A DNA stretch of 64,000 nucleotides from Acinetobacter sp. C26M (GCF_023702675.1 NZ_CP098478.1:3286001-3350000); one strand, 5' to 3'; positions 26,173 through 35,413 are shown, numbered from the stretch's first letter. Translations and numbers: made by a program. The notes: generated by a model from the letters alone, not told the origin.

Positions 26173-27954
26173 ATGCCAATTTACAATGCTCCTTTAGCAG
26201 ACATGAAATTCATCTTAAATGATGTATTTAAAGCAGAACAATTTTGGCAGTCTAATGAGAAACTGGCTCATGTAGATGCTGCAACAGCTGAAGCAATTTT
26301 AGAAGAAATGGCGAAGTTTGCCCAAAACGTGACACATCCGTTAAACCGTACGGGTGATGAAGAAGGCGCACGTTGGGAAAATGGCGAAGTTTTTACCCCA
26401 GCAGGTTTTAAAGAAGCATTCCGTCAATACGCTGATGGCGGTTGGATCGGCTTAGGTGCTGATGAAGAATGGGGCGGTCAGGCAATGCCAAAAATGCTGA
26501 CTGTACTATCTGATGAAATGTTATTCGCAACCAACCCATCATTCATGCTCTACCCGCTTCTTTCCGTGGGTGCTGGTATGGCCTTAAACAGCTATGCATC
26601 ACAAGAGCAAAAAGAAACCTATTTACCTAAAATCTACTCTGGCGAATGGTCAGGTACGATGTGCTTAACTGAACCACATGCAGGTACAGATTTAGGCATT
26701 ATCAAAACTAAAGCTGAACGTAATGAAGACGGTACTTATAACATTACCGGTACTAAAATCTTCATCACCGGTGGTGATAACGACCTAGCTGAAAACATCA
26801 TTCATCTTGTTCTTGCCAAGACACCTGATGCTCCTGCGGGTTCACGTGGTATCTCGTTATTCATCGTTCCAAAGTTCCTGTTAAATGAAGATGGTTCTTT
26901 AGGTGAACGTAACCCTGTAGGCCCTGGTTCAATCGAGCACAAAATGGGGATCAAAGCCTCAGCAACATGTGTGATGAACTTTGATGGTGCTAAAGGCTAC
27001 CTCGTTGGTAAAGAAAACGAAGGTCTTGCTGCAATGTTCGTAATGATGAACTACGAACGTTTGTCGATGGGTATCCAAGGTCTGGGTGCTTCTGAATTTG
27101 CTTATCAAAATGCAGCACAATATGCGACTGACCGTTTGCAAGGCCGTAGCGCAGCAGGCGTCCAATCACCAAACAAACCAGCGGACAGCATTTTAGTTCA
27201 CGGCGATGTACGTCGTATGTTGTTAAATGTACGTGCGAATAACGAAGCATCACGTGCATTTGCCGTCTATGTCGGTCAACAACTGGACATCACCAAGTTC
27301 TCGACCGATGCTGAAGCTGTGAAGCAAGCGAACAACCGTGTTGCATTGTTAACACCAATCGCAAAAGCTTACCTCACTGATACTGCTTTCCAAGCGACTC
27401 TAGATGCGCAAATGGTGTTTGGTGGCCACGGTTATATCCGTGAATGGGGTATGGAACAATGTATCCGTGATCTTCGTATTGCTCAAATTTACGAAGGGAC
27501 CAATGGTGTTCAGTCTCAAGATTTAATTGGTCGTAAAACCATTAAATGTGGCGGTGCATTCATTGCTGAGTACATCACTGAAATCCGTGACTTCGCCAAT
27601 GATCTAGACACTGATTTGAACTTCATTAAAGATGCAACCTTAGACGCTGCTACTGAAATTGAAGCAATCACGCAGTTCATTATTGAGCAAGCAGCTGAAA
27701 ATGTTGACTTCCCGAACTCCGCTGCGGTTGATTACTTACATGCAGTAGGCTTACTCAGCTTCGCATATATGTTTGCAAAAATCGCTGCTGCTGCAAAAGA
27801 CAAGTCTGGTGATTTCTACCAAAACAAAATTGCATTAGCACAATACTTTGTAGACCGTATCTTGCCTGAATTAGATGCACGTTTAGCGAAAATCAAAGCA
27901 GGTTCTGATTTGATCATGAACTTCAGCGAAGATTACTTCACCAATCAAGCTTAA
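26173..27954 (+). CDS. Acyl-CoA dehydrogenase, tandem paralogue
   Basis: A 593-aa protein of the same build as the 24208 gene: near-identical opening pattern (MPIYNAPLADMKFIL vs MPQYKAPLRDMQFVL), MCLTEPHAGTDLGIIKTKAE, and VFGGHGYIREWGMEQCIRDLRIAQIYEGTNGVQ with the catalytic-base Glu. It begins after AGAAGGGAACG and has its own promoter space of about 90 bases. The pair arose by gene duplication, and the differences through the helical domain suggest different chain-length or branching preference. I cannot assign substrates. Confidence 0.93.
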   Translation: MPIYNAPLADMKFILNDVFKAEQFWQSNEKLAHVDAATAEAILEEMAKFAQNVTHPLNRTGDEEGARWENGEVFTPAGFKEAFRQYADGGWIGLGADEEWGGQAMPKMLTVLSDEMLFATNPSFMLYPLLSVGAGMALNSYASQEQKETYLPKIYSGEWSGTMCLTEPHAGTDLGIIKTKAERNEDGTYNITGTKIFITGGDNDLAENIIHLVLAKTPDAPAGSRGISLFIVPKFLLNEDGSLGERNPVGPGSIEHKMGIKASATCVMNFDGAKGYLVGKENEGLAAMFVMMNYERLSMGIQGLGASEFAYQNAAQYATDRLQGRSAAGVQSPNKPADSILVHGDVRRMLLNVRANNEASRAFAVYVGQQLDITKFSTDAEAVKQANNRVALLTPIAKAYLTDTAFQATLDAQMVFGGHGYIREWGMEQCIRDLRIAQIYEGTNGVQSQDLIGRKTIKCGGAFIAEYITEIRDFANDLDTDLNFIKDATLDAATEIEAITQFIIEQAAENVDFPNSAAVDYLHAVGLLSFAYMFAKIAAAAKDKSGDFYQNKIALAQYFVDRILPELDARLAKIKAGSDLIMNFSEDYFTNQA

Positions 27955-27967
27955 TTGATTCAGCATG

Positions 27968-27999
27968 AAAAAAGCGTCTGAATATTCAGGCGCTTTTTT
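27968..27999. terminator. Bidirectional terminator
   Basis: AAAAAAGCGTCTGAAT / ATTCAGGCGCTTTTTT with one mismatch, between the convergent dehydrogenase and the 28022-28435 gene. Confidence 0.85.
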
Positions 28000-28021
28000 C
28001 TTTCAAGCAACAGCGAATAAT

Positions 28022-28435
28022 CTAATATTCAGACGCTCCATCAGGGCTATTTTTAAATAACTCTGGAAGCTGAGCATTTTCATCAAACAGATCTCCTTTA
28101 AATATCTTTACGACCTCAATTTGTCCAATAATTTGCTGATTAAATTCATCTAATCGCTCTGCTGGAATCCAAAGTTCCTGACAAAAATCATCTCCAACCA
28201 CATGTACCTCAAACTGTGCTAAATATGCATCATTGAGTTCAAAACGAGTTACATATCCAACATATCCACTGGCTTGATCTTTGGTATTCCAATCTAGTGC
28301 AATTTTTTCTGCATATTTTTGATTCAATACAGGATAAAAAATAGGTTGCCAATACAGTCTTGGAGGAAATTTTTTAAAATGGCTTTTTTCAATGAGCTGA
28401 TATTCAAACAACCCAATCGGTCGATATAAGTACAT
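28022..28435 (-). CDS. Conserved hypothetical, resembles family labelled ADP-ribosylation/crystallin J1
   Basis: A 137-aa cytoplasmic protein. The pattern YRPIGLFEYQLIEKS..KKFPPRL at the start, QPIFYPVLNQKYAEKIALDWN, a GYVTRFELNDAYLAQFEVHVVG core and QELWIPAERLDEFNQQIIGQIEV matches, from memory, a widespread bacterial family named ADP-ribosylation/crystallin J1. That name may only reflect historical annotation transfer, so activity is unproven. The central segment resembles the short ADP-ribosyltransferase-like fold of toxin-associated proteins, but I see no clear catalytic R-S-E or H-Y-E triad. Single gene, closed by the bidirectional terminator at 27968. Confidence 0.65.
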   Translation of the reverse strand: MYLYRPIGLFEYQLIEKSHFKKFPPRLYWQPIFYPVLNQKYAEKIALDWNTKDQASGYVGYVTRFELNDAYLAQFEVHVVGDDFCQELWIPAERLDEFNQQIIGQIEVVKIFKGDLFDENAQLPELFKNSPDGASEY

Positions 28436-28608
28436 ATCTTATCCTTATTATTTTATGATGAGAAAGTTGCTTTCATTTCAATCGTCCTTTTATCAACAAT
28501 TGCAATAAAAAGCTTATCTAGCTAAAAGATAGAAGCATTATTTTGATGCTTATTGTGCATGAAATTTGCTGTATATTCTATCTATTACTCTGCAACATTG
28601 TCCTAGCT

Positions 28609-29106
28609 ATGTCTAATTCAAGAGAGAAACTTGAAGGCTTACCTCGTCTACTTGATCGCTTCGGTCATTACGCAGTTGAAGCTTTTCATTATTTAGCCTT
28701 ATTTATTATCGGCTGTATGATTGCATGGTCAGCCGTACATACCGTGATTGAAATTCTAACGGTAAAACAGTACGCCACTATTGATGACATCTTGCTGCTG
28801 TTTATCTATTTAGAATTAGGTGCCATGGTGGGAATTTACTTCAAGACCAATCACATGCCGGTGCGCTTTTTGATTTATGTCGCGATTACTGCACTCACCC
28901 GTCTATTGATTGCCGATATTCAGCACAATCATAAAGCCTCTATGGATTTGGTCATTACCACAGGTTCGATCTTGATTTTAGCTGTGGCGATTTTGGTAGT
29001 ACGATTTGCGTCATGGAACTACCCTTCTGTAATTCGGGGCAAGGATCAAGAACAACAATTGCCTTCCAACAAAACACCTCGACCACAAGATGACGAACTG
29101 GCATAA
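28609..29106 (+). CDS. psiE: Phosphate-starvation-inducible protein PsiE
   Basis: A 165-aa inner-membrane protein with four hydrophobic segments, matching the PsiE family (PF06146). Start ATG 28609 (MSNSREKLEGLPRLLDRFGHYAVEAFHYLAL) is favoured over 28543, which would add a spurious 22 residues. Characteristic features are AVHTVIEIL in helix 1-2, IDDILLLFIYLELGAMVGIYFKTNHMPVRFLIYVAIT in the core and a basic tail. Function unknown; in E. coli it is controlled by PhoB and cAMP-CRP. I did not find a convincing Pho box here. Confidence 0.88.
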   Translation: MSNSREKLEGLPRLLDRFGHYAVEAFHYLALFIIGCMIAWSAVHTVIEILTVKQYATIDDILLLFIYLELGAMVGIYFKTNHMPVRFLIYVAITALTRLLIADIQHNHKASMDLVITTGSILILAVAILVVRFASWNYPSVIRGKDQEQQLPSNKTPRPQDDELA

Positions 29107-29107
29107 A

Positions 29108-29137
29108 TAAAAAAGCAGGCACATGGCCTGCTTTTTT
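29108..29137. terminator. Bidirectional terminator
   Basis: AAAAAAGCAGGC-ACATG-GCCTGCTTTTTT between the convergent psiE and RcnB-like genes. Confidence 0.9.
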
Positions 29138-29147
29138 ATTACGTTTG

Positions 29148-29519
29148 CTATGCAACTCGGAAAACACGATATTTCGAGTCCACCAACACATATTTGCCTT
29201 GTACCTGCATCCAGTTATAGCCACGAGGTGGTTCATATAAACGATGGCTACGATAGTTCGAAACGACATAGCGGTTACTGCGGAATTCTGAGGGTAACCG
29301 TTCGCCACGCTTGAAGTTAATACGTTGACCATAATGATTACCGCGGTCGCCATTTGACCAGCGTGGCTGTTCACGATGATCGTAACGGTGGTCATAACGA
29401 TCATAGCGGTTATCGTAGCGATCTCTATGATCATGATTCCAACGATTTGAATCTGCCATAGCTGAGGCAGAAACACCCAACATAAGCGTTGATACAAGTA
29501 ATACTGCGGTCTTCTTCAT
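29148..29519 (-). CDS. RcnB-family periplasmic protein, His/Asp/Tyr/Arg-rich
   Basis: A 123-aa exported protein (signal MKKTAVLLVSTLMLGVSASAMA-DS). The first half of the mature protein is a low-complexity stretch of alternating D, R, Y, H and N (DHRDRYDNRYDRYDHRYDH), which could bind metals or stay disordered. The second half has the RcnB fold (PF11776): FKRGERLPSEFRSNRYVVSNY..HRLYEPPRGYNWMQVQGKYVLVD. RcnB limits nickel and cobalt export in E. coli, but many homologues have no known link to metals. A second family member follows at 29673 on the same strand. Confidence 0.82.
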   Translation of the reverse strand: MKKTAVLLVSTLMLGVSASAMADSNRWNHDHRDRYDNRYDRYDHRYDHREQPRWSNGDRGNHYGQRINFKRGERLPSEFRSNRYVVSNYRSHRLYEPPRGYNWMQVQGKYVLVDSKYRVFRVA

Positions 29520-29672
29520 TCTTTGATCCTCTGTTTTTCGATCTGAAATCAGATTAAGAAAAACTCAAGGAGAAAGCATGAATAAAACTCGCAACATTGC
29601 AAAGCTTTGTAATGAATAGCGAGAAATTATGAAGAGTCCTCTAGAGACTTCATTTTAAAAACCATCAAAAAA

Positions 29673-30164
29673 TCAGCGAATAATCTCAATGGTAAAGTTA
29701 TCATCAGTCACCAAAAGATAACGTCCATCAACAACAACCCAATGTCTGCCACGTGGTGGTTCACGTAAGGAATAATAGTCCCAGTCTCGAATCACATAGC
29801 GCTCGCTTCGGAACTCACCTGGTAATTCATTGCCAACCACAAAAGACTCACGACGATAGCTGCGGTCATATTGTGTGTCTGGATAATATTCGACACGAAC
29901 ACCCGGTCGATGATTCGGATGAGGATAGTAATTATTTTGATTGGGTTGATAGTAGTATCCTTTCGGTGGCGCTGTCGGTGTCGCGCGCTGATTTGAGAAC
30001 GCAAATGGGTCTTGCGCAGGTGGCTGATAGCCAGGAGTAGTCTGATGATAGGAACGACGCTCTACCCCACTATAACCACTCCAAGCATTGTCCGCATAGC
30101 TCATTACTGGGAGATAGCTCAATACAGCCGCCAAGCCATAAATATAAGGTTGAAATTGCTTCAT
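29673..30164 (-). CDS. RcnB-family periplasmic protein, proline/tyrosine-rich
   Basis: A 163-aa exported protein from ATG 30164 (MKQFQPYIYG; GGGAG six bases upstream; the longer frame to 30218 lacks such a site). Signal peptide to about VMSYA-DN. A Pro/Tyr/Asn/Gln-rich spacer (residues 22-90) precedes the RcnB-like domain, with the same VGNELPGEFRSERYVIRDWDYYSLREPPRGRHWVVVDGRYLLV as its neighbour at 29148, so the two are paralogues with different N-terminal spacers. Function unknown; envelope or metal-related by family name only. Confidence 0.8.
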   Translation of the reverse strand: MKQFQPYIYGLAAVLSYLPVMSYADNAWSGYSGVERRSYHQTTPGYQPPAQDPFAFSNQRATPTAPPKGYYYQPNQNNYYPHPNHRPGVRVEYYPDTQYDRSYRRESFVVGNELPGEFRSERYVIRDWDYYSLREPPRGRHWVVVDGRYLLVTDDNFTIEIIR

Positions 30165-30334
30165 CGTGATCTCCCTAAAAGCAGAGTATCTGTCTATTTT
30201 AGAACAAAAAATAAGCACAACTGTTGTAATAATATTTTTTCAGATCAACTGCTGCTTTACAGAGATAAATAGCAACGACCTACAGCTCGACCGAGATATG
30301 CTAAAATCATTTTTTTGGTTTTAAGGCAACATCT

Positions 30335-30781
30335 GTGGCTGAAATGAATTTTGATCGTCTCTATCAATTCTTTTGCAAAGTTCCAAGTGTGCAAGAAGCG
30401 CGTATCGTTGCGCATGGTGCAGATGGTCAACATGCATGGTGGTTTAAATTCAATATTGATGTTGAACATCCTTTAGCATGGCAAACAGTTCAAGAGCTTG
30501 GACATGTTCTTAATTATTTATCCACCAATGAACGTTTACCGACCCAGTTCTTCCCAGTGTCTCCACCACCCTATATGAATGGTGAGGCTAAAGATTTCTT
30601 GGCTTGGGTAATTCAGTGTAATCATCCAGAATTCACTCCAGATGTGGTCTGTGACTGGTTAGAAGCCCGCTTACCAAATCCTGTGGATGATGAGAGTCAG
30701 TGGAAAATCAAAACAGATTTAAGCGAACTCGAGCAAATGGCTGATAAGGATTTAGATCAATTAATCCCGCCAAGCCCTTAG
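30335..30781 (+). CDS. Conserved hypothetical protein, 145-148 aa
   Basis: Not recognised. A small soluble acidic protein with ordinary Acinetobacter codon use. It begins at GTG 30335 (MAEMNFDRL) or at ATG 30344 (MNFDRL); I cannot choose firmly. Features: QHAWWFKFNIDVEHPLAWQTVQELGHVLNYLS and FFPVSPPPYMNGEAKDFLAWVIQCNHPEFTPD, compact and tryptophan-rich, suggesting a real folded domain. No signal peptide or membrane helix. Divergent from the RcnB-like genes. Confidence 0.7.
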   Translation: MAEMNFDRLYQFFCKVPSVQEARIVAHGADGQHAWWFKFNIDVEHPLAWQTVQELGHVLNYLSTNERLPTQFFPVSPPPYMNGEAKDFLAWVIQCNHPEFTPDVVCDWLEARLPNPVDDESQWKIKTDLSELEQMADKDLDQLIPPSP

Positions 30782-30865
30782 TTTTTTTATTGATGATGTA
30801 GGTCTTTCAACAAGCTGAATCGCAAATAAACACCCACATTCAGTTTGTTGAACTCACGATCTAAA

Positions 30866-31678
30866 TCACGATAAGTCATAACCCAAATATTCTTGCGGGG
30901 ATTCTGAATAAGGTAAAATCAGATAATCATTTTTTAAAATCAGATCTTTGATTGCCTTTTGATGAGCGGAGTCTAAAGGATAAATCAAAGCCAAATCCTG
31001 AATTAAATCTTCAATTTTTTCTGCTTTAAACTCTTGGGTTTTAACCCATCCTAATAACGCAGCTCCAAGTCCGATAAATTCAAAGCCATAGTGCTGTATC
31101 TGCTGAATAATGGCGAAGTTTTCGAAGGGATCAAAATCACAGGAAAAATAACCATTCGGCATCATCGCCAGTTTCAATGCTTCTGTTTCCACAGCAGCCA
31201 CTTTAACCATTATTTCAGTATTACGAGAGATCAATAGCTGTTGATTGAAATAAATTAGTGCCTCTAGATCACTCTGATCATAGTGCTGCATTTTTTCAGC
31301 CAGGCTTGCAAAGCTTCTCTGATAATCTAGATGACTCAGCTGTTGAACATAATGCTGCAGCCTTAAAGGTGTGACAATATTACTTTCAATCAGTTGGCTT
31401 TCTCGGCTGCCAATATCTTCGATTCCTGCAAAATATTGGCTGTCGTCAAAATAAAGCTGATCCCCCAATTGAGCATGCATAGAGGTGTATTCTGCTTGTG
31501 ACCTATCATCTAGAACTAGAAACACTTTCTTTGGTTTAACATCTTGTTTTAGAGCTAAATAACTCTCTAAGAGTTCTGCCCAACTTTGGATTTCAACAAT
31601 ATCTGCATAATGATTAAATTGATGTACATCTAAATCAATCTGCTCATCCTGTCTGATATTCAGTTTAATTTTCGCCAT
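30866..31678 (-). CDS. Hypothetical protein, 270 aa
   Basis: Not recognised. Cytoplasmic, acidic, no membrane helix. The C-terminal part reads like an alpha-helical domain (GFEFIGLGAALLGWVKTQEFKAEKIEDLIQDLALIYPLDSAHQKAIKDLILKND) after a central QLLISRNTEIMVKVAAVETEALKLAMMPNGYFSCDFDPFENFAI. The latter resembles proteins that take part in quantitative or immunity-like families with a DPFENF pattern, but I would not assign one. It starts 25 bases after the phospholipase D-like gene (31704) in the same direction and may be co-transcribed with it. Confidence 0.65.
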   Translation of the reverse strand: MAKIKLNIRQDEQIDLDVHQFNHYADIVEIQSWAELLESYLALKQDVKPKKVFLVLDDRSQAEYTSMHAQLGDQLYFDDSQYFAGIEDIGSRESQLIESNIVTPLRLQHYVQQLSHLDYQRSFASLAEKMQHYDQSDLEALIYFNQQLLISRNTEIMVKVAAVETEALKLAMMPNGYFSCDFDPFENFAIIQQIQHYGFEFIGLGAALLGWVKTQEFKAEKIEDLIQDLALIYPLDSAHQKAIKDLILKNDYLILPYSESPQEYLGYDLS

Positions 31679-31703
31679 TGTGTAGAACTCTATTTATGCT
31701 GCA

Positions 31704-33167
31704 TTAAAAGGTGGATAATCCCGACCATTCCATAAAACGATAGATCCAGTATTTTACTTTTGATTCATCAGCATATTTTGCATAATCCACCGTGATTTGA
31801 CGGCCATTTGCGTTTGTCCATGCTGCATCAAAGTACTGTCCTGCATCTTTAAACACGGGTGCTTGTGCTGCACCAATCACGCGCATGTCGGTTTCAAGAT
31901 TATAATTTTTTAGATTACGCGCAGTTAAGTTGGCAGAACCAAGAACGATCTCCGCTTGCTGGGCATTAGATTTAAGCAATATTTTGCTATGGCATTGCTC
32001 TCCACGGGTATCACACCAACGGATTGGAATGCCTACCGCATTCAGTTCCGAAGCCACTTGGCGATTGGGAATACCATTCTTTTGGCGACCGAAAGCATCT
32101 TTATTCGGGTCAAGCATAATACGAATATTGACACCACGTTGCTTGGCTTGTTTCAAGGCTTCAATGATATTACGCTCCGATAAATAGAACATCGCCATAT
32201 CTAAATGCTCTTTGCTCTTCGCAGTCTGAATCATTTTCAGCACAGCATCGTAAATGGCTTTTTCAGTCAGCACTTGTACTTGTGGCAATGTTTTATCTTC
32301 AGCTAGCCCGCCCATAATCACAAATGGGCTCGAACCTTTTGACATATTGGCAACGGCTTGTTCAGTTTGCAACACATCAATCGCTGTTGGCCCATCTACC
32401 ACCAAAGCCACATTGCTATGATGCGAACTACCATCGTGTGGATTTGCCGAAGTCACCAGACTTTTCCAGCCGTCAACCGTATCAACTACCAAGGTTTTAC
32501 GGTGATTGGCTTTGAAATTGAATAATTCTAGATAACTGCGCAAGGTAATTTTATCATTGCCAAATGGGCTACTTAACCAACCACCTTCAGGATTATTGCC
32601 CAAGTTTTGACAGCAGATATACCAAAAACCTGACCACAGTGGATTCGAGGCACGCAATGGTTTTAAATCAGTTTCGATGACATCCACACCCGCTTGGCGT
32701 AGTTGTAGATAATGCTTTGGAGTCAACCCACCATAAACCGAATTAATCGGATCAGTAATCACCACAACTTCGACATTTGGATGCAAACGGCGCTTCACAA
32801 TTAAGGCATCGGTCAGTTCTTGCATTAAAGGAAACTGTTTGACTGTCGACTTACCCACTTCCTGATTAAATAGGAACATATCCAGCACAATGGTACTCTG
32901 TGCCTGATCAATCAACTGGAAGACTTCTTTGAAAATATGCTGATCAACTTGTTGTTGACCTTGCGCATCGATATAGGTCTGATCGGCTAAAAATTTCACA
33001 TTGGCATGACGTAGTTGCCCAGTAAAATCCAGACCTTTCGGAAGTGGTTTTACTGTGTGATAGATTGCCGAAGCAATGTATCCAATCGCAAAAATACACA
33101 ATATAACTGCCATGTAACGTCGACCTGACCAGTTTAATTTTCGATGGATTCGTTGGAAGATACGCAT
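31704..33167 (-). CDS. Phospholipase D-family protein with two HxK motifs
   Basis: A 487-aa protein with one N-terminal membrane anchor (residues about 18-37) and two PLD half-domains. The HKD motifs are H222-R-K224 (NHRKTLVVDT, with S240-A-N later) and H393-S-K395 (QCHSKILLKS, then GSANLT). The fold makes it a phospholipase D, cardiolipin synthase-like or nuclease-like enzyme; the anchor points to lipid substrates at the inner membrane. A. baumannii PLD-family proteins contribute to serum survival and epithelial invasion, but this protein is not necessarily one of them. The zinc receptor gene znuD ends 146 bases upstream. Confidence 0.88.
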   Translation of the reverse strand: MRIFQRIHRKLNWSGRRYMAVILCIFAIGYIASAIYHTVKPLPKGLDFTGQLRHANVKFLADQTYIDAQGQQQVDQHIFKEVFQLIDQAQSTIVLDMFLFNQEVGKSTVKQFPLMQELTDALIVKRRLHPNVEVVVITDPINSVYGGLTPKHYLQLRQAGVDVIETDLKPLRASNPLWSGFWYICCQNLGNNPEGGWLSSPFGNDKITLRSYLELFNFKANHRKTLVVDTVDGWKSLVTSANPHDGSSHHSNVALVVDGPTAIDVLQTEQAVANMSKGSSPFVIMGGLAEDKTLPQVQVLTEKAIYDAVLKMIQTAKSKEHLDMAMFYLSERNIIEALKQAKQRGVNIRIMLDPNKDAFGRQKNGIPNRQVASELNAVGIPIRWCDTRGEQCHSKILLKSNAQQAEIVLGSANLTARNLKNYNLETDMRVIGAAQAPVFKDAGQYFDAAWTNANGRQITVDYAKYADESKVKYWIYRFMEWSGLSTF

Positions 33168-33171
33168 ATAA

Positions 33172-33251
33172 ACAAAAAAAGCCCTAGCCGAATAAAAATC
33201 ACCCCAGCCCTCTTTATCAAAGAGGGGGAACTTTATGTAGGCTAGAGCTTA
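33172..33251 (-). terminator. Nested hairpin terminator after znuD
   Basis: On the minus strand an outer stem AAGCTCTAGCC / GGCTAGGGCTT encloses an inner hairpin CCCTCTTT-GATA-AAAGAGGG, followed by TTTTTTT. The inner part is a copy of the CCCCCTCTTT-type repeat also seen at 63222-63309, so a dispersed repeat appears to be embedded in a terminator. Confidence 0.75.
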
Positions 33252-33312
33252 TACTTTGATTTTTCAATGCTAATTTAGTGATCATTTAAAAAATCAAAAA
33301 TTAAATTTTCAC

Positions 33313-35382
33313 TTAGAAGTTAAAATTCACCCCAACCGTGAAATTACGTCCCACTTGTGGAATCGTTGATAAGAACGATGCATGTTGGTACACCTGATCA
33401 TCGAGCAAGTTATTGGCATTTAGATAAACACGGTAATCAGTAGCCTTACTATATTTACCTGTGTATGCCACACCTAAATTCAGCATGTTATAGCTTTGGG
33501 TATTAGTCTCATAAGCAGCGATCTTGTCTTGCTGGAACACGTGATAGTATTCAGCTGAACCGCTAAAGCCATCACCAAAATCAGCATTTACTTTTGTTCC
33601 TAAGCGTCCAGCAGGTACACGTGGCGCATTTTCATTGTCGATTTTGCCACGCACATAGTCACCAAATACACCGACTTTGTACATGTCCGAGATCTGATAA
33701 CCCGCCTCTGCTTCAGCACCGTAGAAGCGTGCTTGATCTTGGGTATATTTCACCAAACGGAAATCTTTATAACGATCTAAAGTTTGAGCATAGATATAGT
33801 CGTCAAACCAGTTGTGATAGACATGCACATGGTAGTCAAACTTGTTATTGTCATAATGGAAACCAAGTTCCACATTATTGGATTTCTCTTTCTTCAACTG
33901 ATCATCACCTAACTCATAAGTGTTGGTCGCGAAATGTCCACCATTTGCATATAGTTCTTGTGCTAATGGTAAACGTTCCTGATGAGAGGTTACGAAAGAA
34001 AGTTTATAGTTCGGTGCAAACTCCCAATTGGCCGCACCAGAAACAGAAAAGGCTGAACCGTCGAAATCTTTTTTAGTTGAATCTTCAATATCAATTTTTT
34101 GTTGGTCTGCACGTGCTGCCAGCTCGACATGCACATCATTAAACTGTGCATGTTCTAAGGCAAAAATACTCCACTTCTTCGTAGTATTTGGTGCTAAGAA
34201 AGCTTCCTCACCCGTGAGTTCTAATTTTTGTTGACCATATTGGGTTCCAATCACCCCTTCCAAAGGACCCAATGGATTATGTACCAACTCTAGACGCCCA
34301 TCATAACCTTTGTTTTTAAAGCGAGTGGCGATGGTATCTTCTTCAATTTCATCATGTTTATAATCGGTATAACTGGCTTGAGCACGTAACTTTTTAAATC
34401 CTGCAAAGGGATCATTCAATTCTGTACGCACATCATAACGCTCAGATTTCAGATCAATCCAAGGACCTGCCTCATGTGCATGATCGTGGTCGTGATCGTC
34501 ATGCCCATGATCATCTCCATCTCCATCTCCATGATCATGCTCACCACAATGCAAACTTAGACCATGTAAATGGCAGCTCTCATATTCATGGCTATGTCCC
34601 GGCAGACCATATTTATCTTGGCGATTGCTATATGAAATTCCTGTAAAACCGCGATCATAAATCCAAGACAAACCGACATTTACCGTTTCACCTTTGGCAA
34701 AGGTATTACCGACACGACGCTCTTTCTCACCTTCGTGCACATAGTTCGGCGCGATATAGTCATTGGCTTCACGATTTAAGCCTTCAACACGCAAGGCCAC
34801 TTGATCACCAAGAGCGACCGTTACCCCAGCCGTTGCCAGCTTTTCATCACTGCCCGTGTTGTAACGTAAACCCACATTACCTTCATAGCCATTTTCAGGC
34901 ATTTTGGTTGGAATCTTACTATCCGTTACATTCACCAAACCACCGACCGTTCCTGCACCAAACAATAAAGTCGATGGTCCACGAATTACTTCAACCTGTT
35001 GTGCTAAAGCAGGATCTACAGTCACTGCATGGTCAGGAGATAAAGTTGATACATCAATATTTTCAGAGGAGTTTTGCAAAACTTTTACACGTGGACCATC
35101 TTGACCACGAATCACAGGGCGGCTTGAACCTGCACCAAATTGATTGGAATAGATCCCAGGTTCACTACTCAATGCCTCACCAATGGTGACAGCTCCCTGT
35201 TGTAAGCGTTTTTGATCCACTACGGTATCGGCAACCGCAAAATCTTTCGATGTTTGCTCTAATGGATGTGCTTTAATTCGTATTGTCTCTAAACTTGTCA
35301 CTTGCTCATTTTCTGCTGCAAACGTAGATACAGATACAACAGCTAAAATAGATAAGGTCAAAATATTCTGTGGAAATGACAT
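33313..35382 (-). CDS. znuD: TonB-dependent zinc receptor ZnuD
   Basis: A 689-aa outer-membrane receptor that brings zinc into the periplasm using TonB energy. The signal peptide ends around STFAA-EN; a TonB-box-like LETIRIKAH follows. The plug has RPVIRGQDGPRVKVLQN and VIRGPSTLLFGAGTVGG. The barrel has the diagnostic zinc loop: a His/Asp-rich extracellular stretch at residues 263-303 (HSHEYESCHLH ... DHGHDDHDHDHAH) with Cys270 and Cys279, as in Neisseria ZnuD. It ends in VGVNFNF. A Zur-type palindrome lies in the promoter at 35414-35428, so expression should rise when zinc is scarce. Confidence 0.94.
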   Translation of the reverse strand: MSFPQNILTLSILAVVSVSTFAAENEQVTSLETIRIKAHPLEQTSKDFAVADTVVDQKRLQQGAVTIGEALSSEPGIYSNQFGAGSSRPVIRGQDGPRVKVLQNSSENIDVSTLSPDHAVTVDPALAQQVEVIRGPSTLLFGAGTVGGLVNVTDSKIPTKMPENGYEGNVGLRYNTGSDEKLATAGVTVALGDQVALRVEGLNREANDYIAPNYVHEGEKERRVGNTFAKGETVNVGLSWIYDRGFTGISYSNRQDKYGLPGHSHEYESCHLHGLSLHCGEHDHGDGDGDDHGHDDHDHDHAHEAGPWIDLKSERYDVRTELNDPFAGFKKLRAQASYTDYKHDEIEEDTIATRFKNKGYDGRLELVHNPLGPLEGVIGTQYGQQKLELTGEEAFLAPNTTKKWSIFALEHAQFNDVHVELAARADQQKIDIEDSTKKDFDGSAFSVSGAANWEFAPNYKLSFVTSHQERLPLAQELYANGGHFATNTYELGDDQLKKEKSNNVELGFHYDNNKFDYHVHVYHNWFDDYIYAQTLDRYKDFRLVKYTQDQARFYGAEAEAGYQISDMYKVGVFGDYVRGKIDNENAPRVPAGRLGTKVNADFGDGFSGSAEYYHVFQQDKIAAYETNTQSYNMLNLGVAYTGKYSKATDYRVYLNANNLLDDQVYQHASFLSTIPQVGRNFTVGVNFNF

Positions 35383-35413
35383 ATCGTGTCTCGAATCAGT
35401 CGATCGTTATTTT

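Noticed and set aside
28955..29497. 180-codon minus-strand frame overlapping psiE and the RcnB-like gene
   Set aside because: It runs in another frame of the RcnB-like coding sequence and antisense to psiE. The repetitive DNA keeps it open; a shadow.
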